DNA of 64,000 bases from Flavobacterium sp. PMTSA4. Lineage in GTDB: Bacteria; Bacteroidota; Bacteroidia; Flavobacteriales; Flavobacteriaceae. This document shows positions 59,761 through 64,000 of the stretch, one piece after another. Every line of letters starts with the position of its first letter. Within the stretch, counting starts at the first letter, position 1. The DNA is taken from positions 1,798,001 through 1,862,000 of the forward strand of contig NZ_CP134890.1 of assembly GCF_032098525.1 (NCBI RefSeq). The letters are read 5' to 3'. The translations under genes and the position numbers were made by a program. The notes below the pieces were generated by a model. That model had not been told where the DNA came from, did no database searches, and was given only the letters and a program-made list of their open reading frames with translations.

Positions 59761-59790
59761 TTGTTGAATCAAAAAATATTATTACCTTTA
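59761..59790 (+). promoter_or_regulatory. Promoter of the universal stress protein gene
   Basis: TTG (59761-59763), a 19-base spacer, then TACCTTTA (59783-59790), which differs from TAnnTTTG only in the last base. The ATG is at 59826. It is divergent from the rimP promoter. Confidence 0.5.
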
Positions 59791-59825
59791 ATGTATAAAA
59801 TATACAAACCTTAATTTTAATTTTT

Positions 59826-60650
59826 ATGAAAAAAATATTAGTCCCAACTGATTTTTCTGATTATGCTCATTACGCATTAAAAGTAGCCGCCGAAATCGCA
59901 AAAAAAAACAACGGAGAAGTTATCCTTTTACATATGTTGGAACTGCCACATCAAGCTGGCGATGCAATAGGAAGTGGTCACGACCTTCCAGAGATAATGT
60001 TATTTAAGAACACTGCCATAAGCCGATTAGAAGATTTAATGGATGATCCTTGCTTGGATGGAGTTAAAGTTTCAGAAGTTATACAATTTGAATTAGCATT
60101 TGATGGCATTATGAACATCAGTAAAAAAAACAATGTTGATTTAGTTGTTATGGGTTCACACGGAGCAAGTGGTTTCAAAGAAATGTTTATTGGTTCAAAT
60201 GCTGAAAAAGTAGTTCGAAATTCTGAAATTCCAGTTTTAATAATCAAAAAAGAACAAGAAAACTTCAATATAGACAAGTTTGTATTTGCTTCTGATTTTT
60301 CTGAAGAAATTAAAAAACCTTTCGAAAAAGTAGTTGAATTTGCAAATGAATTTGACGCTGAATTAAATTTAGTGATGATAAATACGCCTAGTAGCTTTAA
60401 ACCAACTCATGTCGCAAAAGACATAATGTCTAATTTTATTTCAAATTTCAACATAAGAAAATATTCTACTCACATTTATAATGACACTAACGTAGAAAAT
60501 GGTGTTCTAAATTTTGCAAATTACATTGATGCAGACTTGATTGGAATGAGCACGCATGGAAGAAAAGGATTAGCACATTTTTTCAATGGAAGCATCAGTG
60601 AAGATTTAGTAAATCATGCTGTTAAACCGGTTGTAACTTTTAAAATATAA
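59826..60650 (+). CDS. Universal stress protein with two Usp domains
   Basis: 274 residues, two tandem Usp domains (about 1-145 and 146-274). Each ends with the Usp ATP-binding pattern: VMGSHGASGFKEMFIGSNAE in the first and GMSTHGRKGLAHFFNGSISE in the second. The N-terminus MKKILVPTDFSDYAHYALK is typical. Cytoplasmic; role in stress survival, with no known substrate. It is transcribed away from rimP-nusA-infB and shares a bidirectional terminator with tRNA-Gln. Confidence 0.94.
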   Translation: MKKILVPTDFSDYAHYALKVAAEIAKKNNGEVILLHMLELPHQAGDAIGSGHDLPEIMLFKNTAISRLEDLMDDPCLDGVKVSEVIQFELAFDGIMNISKKNNVDLVVMGSHGASGFKEMFIGSNAEKVVRNSEIPVLIIKKEQENFNIDKFVFASDFSEEIKKPFEKVVEFANEFDAELNLVMINTPSSFKPTHVAKDIMSNFISNFNIRKYSTHIYNDTNVENGVLNFANYIDADLIGMSTHGRKGLAHFFNGSISEDLVNHAVKPVVTFKI

Positions 60651-60670
60651 ATTACTATCTTAGTTAAAAC

Positions 60671-60700
60671 AAAAAAATCCTGCTCAATGCAGGATTTTTT
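60671..60700. terminator. Bidirectional terminator between usp and tRNA-Gln
   Basis: Stem ATCCTGC (60677-60683) with GCAGGAT (60689-60695), 5-nt loop, flanked by an A-run on the left and a T-run on the right that extend the pairing to about 12 bp. It ends usp on the plus strand and the tRNA on the minus strand. Confidence 0.9.
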
Positions 60701-60701
60701 G

Positions 60702-60772
60702 TTGGTCTACTAGGACTCGAACCTAGAAAGACTGCACCAAAAACAGTTGTGTTACCATTACACCATAGACCA
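60702..60772 (-). tRNA. tRNA-Gln (anticodon TTG)
   Basis: Read on the minus strand: acceptor stem TGGTCTA pairs with TAGACCA, a D arm with GTG...CAC around the TAATGGTAA loop, anticodon stem ACTGT/GCAGT with loop TTTTGGT (anticodon TTG, reading CAA), and T arm CTAGG/CCTAG with loop TTCGAGT. The CCA end is not encoded. The length of about 71 bases and all stems fit. The gene has a clear promoter at 60792-60821. Confidence 0.95.
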
Positions 60773-60791
60773 ATTTTGCTCAATGCGAGTG

Positions 60792-60821
60792 CAAATTTAT
60801 AACAAATTTTATTTTACACAA
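60792..60821 (-). promoter_or_regulatory. Promoter of tRNA-Gln
   Basis: On the minus strand TTG (60821-60819), a 19-base spacer, then TAAATTTG (60799-60792). Exact consensus. Confidence 0.7.
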
Positions 60822-60994
60822 GCAAAAATACTAAAAATTCAACTTATTTAAAAATGATGTTGATTACTAAGACACAACAATCTGTTTATTAATTCATTGT
60901 AATAATGTAGAAAAAATTGTTAATCCTTGAAGATTTAACGTAAAAAATAGTTTCTTTGTACCACTTTTAAAAGCAATTCACACATAATTGAACT

Positions 60995-63900
60995 ATGCAA
61001 AACTTTAATTTCAATAAATGGAATACCATTTTAGGATGGACAGCGTTTACAATTGCACTTACAACTTACACTTTAACAGTAGAACCTACAATGAGTTTTT
61101 GGGATTGTGGAGAATACATTTCTACATCTGCAAAATTAGAAGTTGGTCATCCGCCAGGTGCGCCATTATTTCAAATTTTAGGTGCTTTCTTCGCAATGTT
61201 TGCAACGAGCAAAGAAACAATTGCTTTAATGGTTAACATGCTTTCTGTATTTTCAAGTGCATTTACTATTCTTTTCATGTTTTGGTCTTCATCAATTATT
61301 TTAAGAAAAATAGTTAAACAATTTGCAGAACTTGATAAATCAAAATCTATAGTTATACTTGGAAGTTCTTTTGTTGGTGCTTTAGCTTTTACATTCTCGG
61401 ATAGTTTTTGGAATAGCGCTATTGAAGCAGAAGTTTATGCAATGGCTTCTTTATTCATAGCATTACTTTTTTGGCTGGGTTTACGATGGGAAGAAGACAT
61501 GAATACTCCGAGAGGAAACAGATGGTTGTTACTGATTTCTTTACTAATTGGACTTTCATTCGGAGTTCACTTCATGGCTTTATTAACTATTCCATCAATT
61601 GGATTTTTATATTTCTTCAAAAATTACAAAAAAGTAACAGTAAAAAATTTTATAATTGCCAATATAGTTATAGTAGCCATTTTGCTTTTCATCTTTAAAT
61701 TACTTTTACCTTATACACTAGCTTTCTTTGGTAAAATGGAAATTTTTATGGTAAATAGCTTTGGACTACCATTTAATTCAGGAACCATTTTTGCAGCATT
61801 GTTGATTCTTGGTTTTTTCTATTTTGGATTAAAATACACTCGAAAAAAAGGGCATCCTTTTTACAACACAATTATACTTTGCGTTTTATTTGTTTTACTT
61901 GGTTTTTCAACTTGGATGATGTTACCAATTCGTGCAAATGCTGATACACCGATAAACGAAAACAAGCCATCGGATGCTGCTGAAGTTTTAGCATACTATA
62001 ATCGTGAACAATACGGAGTAAATCCATTATTTTATGGACCACAATATACCGATACTTTTGCAGGCTTAGACCCAGATGAACCTTATTTAGACAAAGCTCC
62101 TAACTACGAAAGAGATTATAAAACTGGCAAATATGTAATTGTTAACAATTATAAAAACGCCGAACAAAACACGAATAATCAACATAAAGCATTTTTACCA
62201 AGACTTTGGAGTACAGATCATATTGAAAACTATATGATTTTCACAAATCCGCCAAAATTTGAACTAAATTATGATTATCCTTTTGAAGAAGATTTAGCTC
62301 AATATGGAGTTGATATTGATAGTTTAAGCGAAGATCAAGTTGCACAAGCTGTTGGTCAATTAAAAGAAGAAATGCAAAGTAGCATTAGAGAATTCAAAAA
62401 TGCATATGCTCAAAAAAAGGTTGATAACGAAGATTTGGTTAGTTTCCTTAAAAAATATGGTGATTATTTAATTGTTGAGAAACCTTCAACTTTTGACAAT
62501 CTATGGTTTATGTTCGAGTACCAGTTTGGATACATGTATGGAAGATATTTACTTTGGAATTTTGTTGGAAGACAAAACGATATTCAAGGAAAATATGATA
62601 ACCTAGATGGAAATTGGATGAGCGGAATTAAATTCGTTGATGAATTACATCTTGGAAAAGGAATTGACACTAATTTAACCGACGACATTAAAAACAATAA
62701 AGGTCGAAATCTTTATTATTTCCTTCCGTTCATTTTAGGAATAATTGGCTTATTGCATCATGCCAATAAAGATTTGAAAAGCTTTTATGTATTGCTTGCC
62801 TTATTTTTATTTACAGGATTGGCTCTAAAAATCTATTTAAATGAAAGACCATTTGAACCACGCGAAAGAGATTATGCGCTAGTAGGTTCTTTTTATGTCT
62901 TTGCCATATGGATTGGATTTGGTGTTTATGCAATTTATGAAAAAGCATCAAACTACGTTAAATCAAATCTAATTGGACCTGTAATTATTGGAGTTTGTCT
63001 ACTTGCAGCACCAATTTTAATGGCTTCTCAAAACTGGGATGATCATGATAGAAGCGAAAAATATACTGCAGTTGCAATGGCGAAAAATTATCTTGAATCA
63101 TGCGATCCAAATGCTATATTATTTACAATTGGCGATAATGATACATTCCCATTATGGTATGCCCAAGAAATTGAAAATGTAAGACCAGACGTTAAAATCG
63201 TCAATACAAGTCTGTTTATGACCGATTGGTACATCGACCAAATGAAACGCAAAACTTATACTGCAGAAGGTTTGCCTATTTCATTTACCCATCAAGAATA
63301 TGTTGGTGACAACTTAGATTATGCGGTTAGAATTATCAAAACTGATGCACGTTGGGAATTAAAAGATTTAATGACTTTTATCAAACATCCTGAATCTACA
63401 ATCGATTTACCAAATGGTCAAAATGTACATTTTTATCCAACTAATAAGTTCAGAATAACTATTAATAAAGATGACATTATTAAAAATAAAGTAGTTAACG
63501 AGAAATATTATGATTCCATTGTTCCATACATTGATATTGATATAAAAGATAGAGCTTTGTATAAAAACAGAATCATGATGTTGGATTTAGTGGCAAACAA
63601 TAATTGGAAACGTCCTATTTACTTCACAGGTGGAAGCTTTGGTGATGATGATTATTTATGGATGAAGGATTATTTGCAACTTGACGGAATGCTTTACAAA
63701 CTTGTTCCAATAAAAACAAAAGTCGACAAAGAATACCCAATTGATATGGGACAAATTGATAGCGATAAAATGTATGATTTGGTTTCAAAATGGCAATGGG
63801 GTAATGGTGACAAAACAACAATCTATCATGATCCTGAAACAAGGAAAAACAGTATTTCGTATCGAACCAACATGTCTCGCTTGATGGATCAATTGATAAA

Positions 63901-64000
63901 AGAAGGTAAAAATGATAAAGCCAAAAAAGTAATTGAAGAAGCTATAACTAAAATGCCAATTGATTATTATGGATATTACACAATGGTAGAACCTTTTGCT
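60995..64000 (+). CDS. DUF2723 multi-pass membrane protein (glycosyltransferase-like), 3' end outside window
   Basis: The frame from ATG 60995 is open to base 64000, at least 1002 residues, and runs out of the window. The start has the DUF2723 signature: PTMSFWDCGEYISTSAKLE followed by GHPPGAPLFQILG. About ten transmembrane helices lie in residues 1-330, and more at about 565-670. The soluble part begins with TIGDNDTFPLWYAQEIENV and continues to the end of the window. DUF2723 proteins resemble GT-C glycosyltransferases such as protein O-mannosyltransferases and may glycosylate exported proteins; no activity can be shown here. A weaker promoter (TTG-N21-TTTCTTTG) lies about 40 bases upstream. 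Confidence 0.92.
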   Translation, partial: MQNFNFNKWNTILGWTAFTIALTTYTLTVEPTMSFWDCGEYISTSAKLEVGHPPGAPLFQILGAFFAMFATSKETIALMVNMLSVFSSAFTILFMFWSSSIILRKIVKQFAELDKSKSIVILGSSFVGALAFTFSDSFWNSAIEAEVYAMASLFIALLFWLGLRWEEDMNTPRGNRWLLLISLLIGLSFGVHFMALLTIPSIGFLYFFKNYKKVTVKNFIIANIVIVAILLFIFKLLLPYTLAFFGKMEIFMVNSFGLPFNSGTIFAALLILGFFYFGLKYTRKKGHPFYNTIILCVLFVLLGFSTWMMLPIRANADTPINENKPSDAAEVLAYYNREQYGVNPLFYGPQYTDTFAGLDPDEPYLDKAPNYERDYKTGKYVIVNNYKNAEQNTNNQHKAFLPRLWSTDHIENYMIFTNPPKFELNYDYPFEEDLAQYGVDIDSLSEDQVAQAVGQLKEEMQSSIREFKNAYAQKKVDNEDLVSFLKKYGDYLIVEKPSTFDNLWFMFEYQFGYMYGRYLLWNFVGRQNDIQGKYDNLDGNWMSGIKFVDELHLGKGIDTNLTDDIKNNKGRNLYYFLPFILGIIGLLHHANKDLKSFYVLLALFLFTGLALKIYLNERPFEPRERDYALVGSFYVFAIWIGFGVYAIYEKASNYVKSNLIGPVIIGVCLLAAPILMASQNWDDHDRSEKYTAVAMAKNYLESCDPNAILFTIGDNDTFPLWYAQEIENVRPDVKIVNTSLFMTDWYIDQMKRKTYTAEGLPISFTHQEYVGDNLDYAVRIIKTDARWELKDLMTFIKHPESTIDLPNGQNVHFYPTNKFRITINKDDIIKNKVVNEKYYDSIVPYIDIDIKDRALYKNRIMMLDLVANNNWKRPIYFTGGSFGDDDYLWMKDYLQLDGMLYKLVPIKTKVDKEYPIDMGQIDSDKMYDLVSKWQWGNGDKTTIYHDPETRKNSISYRTNMSRLMDQLIKEGKNDKAKKVIEEAITKMPIDYYGYYTMVEPFA

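Noticed and set aside
59662..59772. Extended N-terminus of RimP from ATG 59772
   Set aside because: It would translate through the promoter and the leader hairpin; RimP similarity begins at about 59661.

Overview
The window is a stretch of chromosome from a low-GC member of the Bacteroidota, most likely a gliding flavobacterium (Flavobacterium or a close relative). The evidence is a SprA translocon protein, a RemB-like gliding protein, a PorP/SprF protein beside a giant adhesin with a type IX secretion (T9SS) sorting domain, an Alternative Complex III (Act) operon joined to an aa3-type oxidase, and repeated promoters of the Bacteroidota form TTG-N17-23-TAnnTTTG. Shine-Dalgarno sequences are not conspicuous. 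The species cannot be named from sequence alone. I see no phage, insertion sequence, CRISPR array or plasmid gene.

Layout. 0-2.1 kb: two OmpH/Skp-like periplasmic chaperone genes (the first cut by the window edge) and murI. 2.1-11.1 kb (minus strand): a gamma-carbonic anhydrase-like gene, an SprF-like gene and a 2477-residue repetitive T9SS adhesin. 11.2-15.8 kb (plus strand): an Nfu-type Fe-S protein, dodecin, a DUF255 thioredoxin-like protein, a small amphipathic repeat protein and an MscS channel. 15.8-19.1 kb (minus): tolC-type gene, membrane-fusion-protein gene and tsaB. 19.3-20.7 kb: a DUF4403 lipoprotein. 21.0-26.3 kb (minus): a cytochrome oxidase biogenesis cluster made of two transcription units (heme O synthase, two subunit III-type proteins and subunit IV; then a SCO-like protein without cysteines, SCO, DUF420 and a small CxxC membrane protein). 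26.8-38.6 kb (minus): a fasciclin lipoprotein, remB, vanZ, gcvH, sprA and ruvA. 38.7-43.1 kb (minus): malic enzyme, queG and ruvB. 43.2-54.5 kb (minus): one long respiratory operon, actABCDEF-coxB-ctaD, with a clear promoter and terminator. 54.7-59.8 kb: a SPOR protein (plus) and rimP-nusA-infB (minus). 59.8-64 kb: a universal stress protein, tRNA-Gln and a DUF2723 membrane protein that runs off the end.

How it fits together. The Act complex oxidises menaquinol and passes electrons to the aa3 oxidase encoded in the same operon. The separate 21-26 kb cluster supplies heme (heme O synthase), copper delivery (SCO) and the remaining oxidase subunits. SprA, RemB, the SprF-like protein and the giant adhesin belong to secretion and gliding.

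The most unusual structure is a pair of 21-nucleotide tandem arrays, at 20.70-21.00 kb and 26.37-26.71 kb. They sit exactly at the two ends of the oxidase biogenesis cluster. Both keep fixed cores and vary in short blocks, and their closest alignment puts them in opposite orientation. They do not look like genes or CRISPR. A second point of interest is a terminator-like hairpin in the leader of rimP-nusA-infB, downstream of a textbook promoter, which may be an attenuator sensed by NusA.
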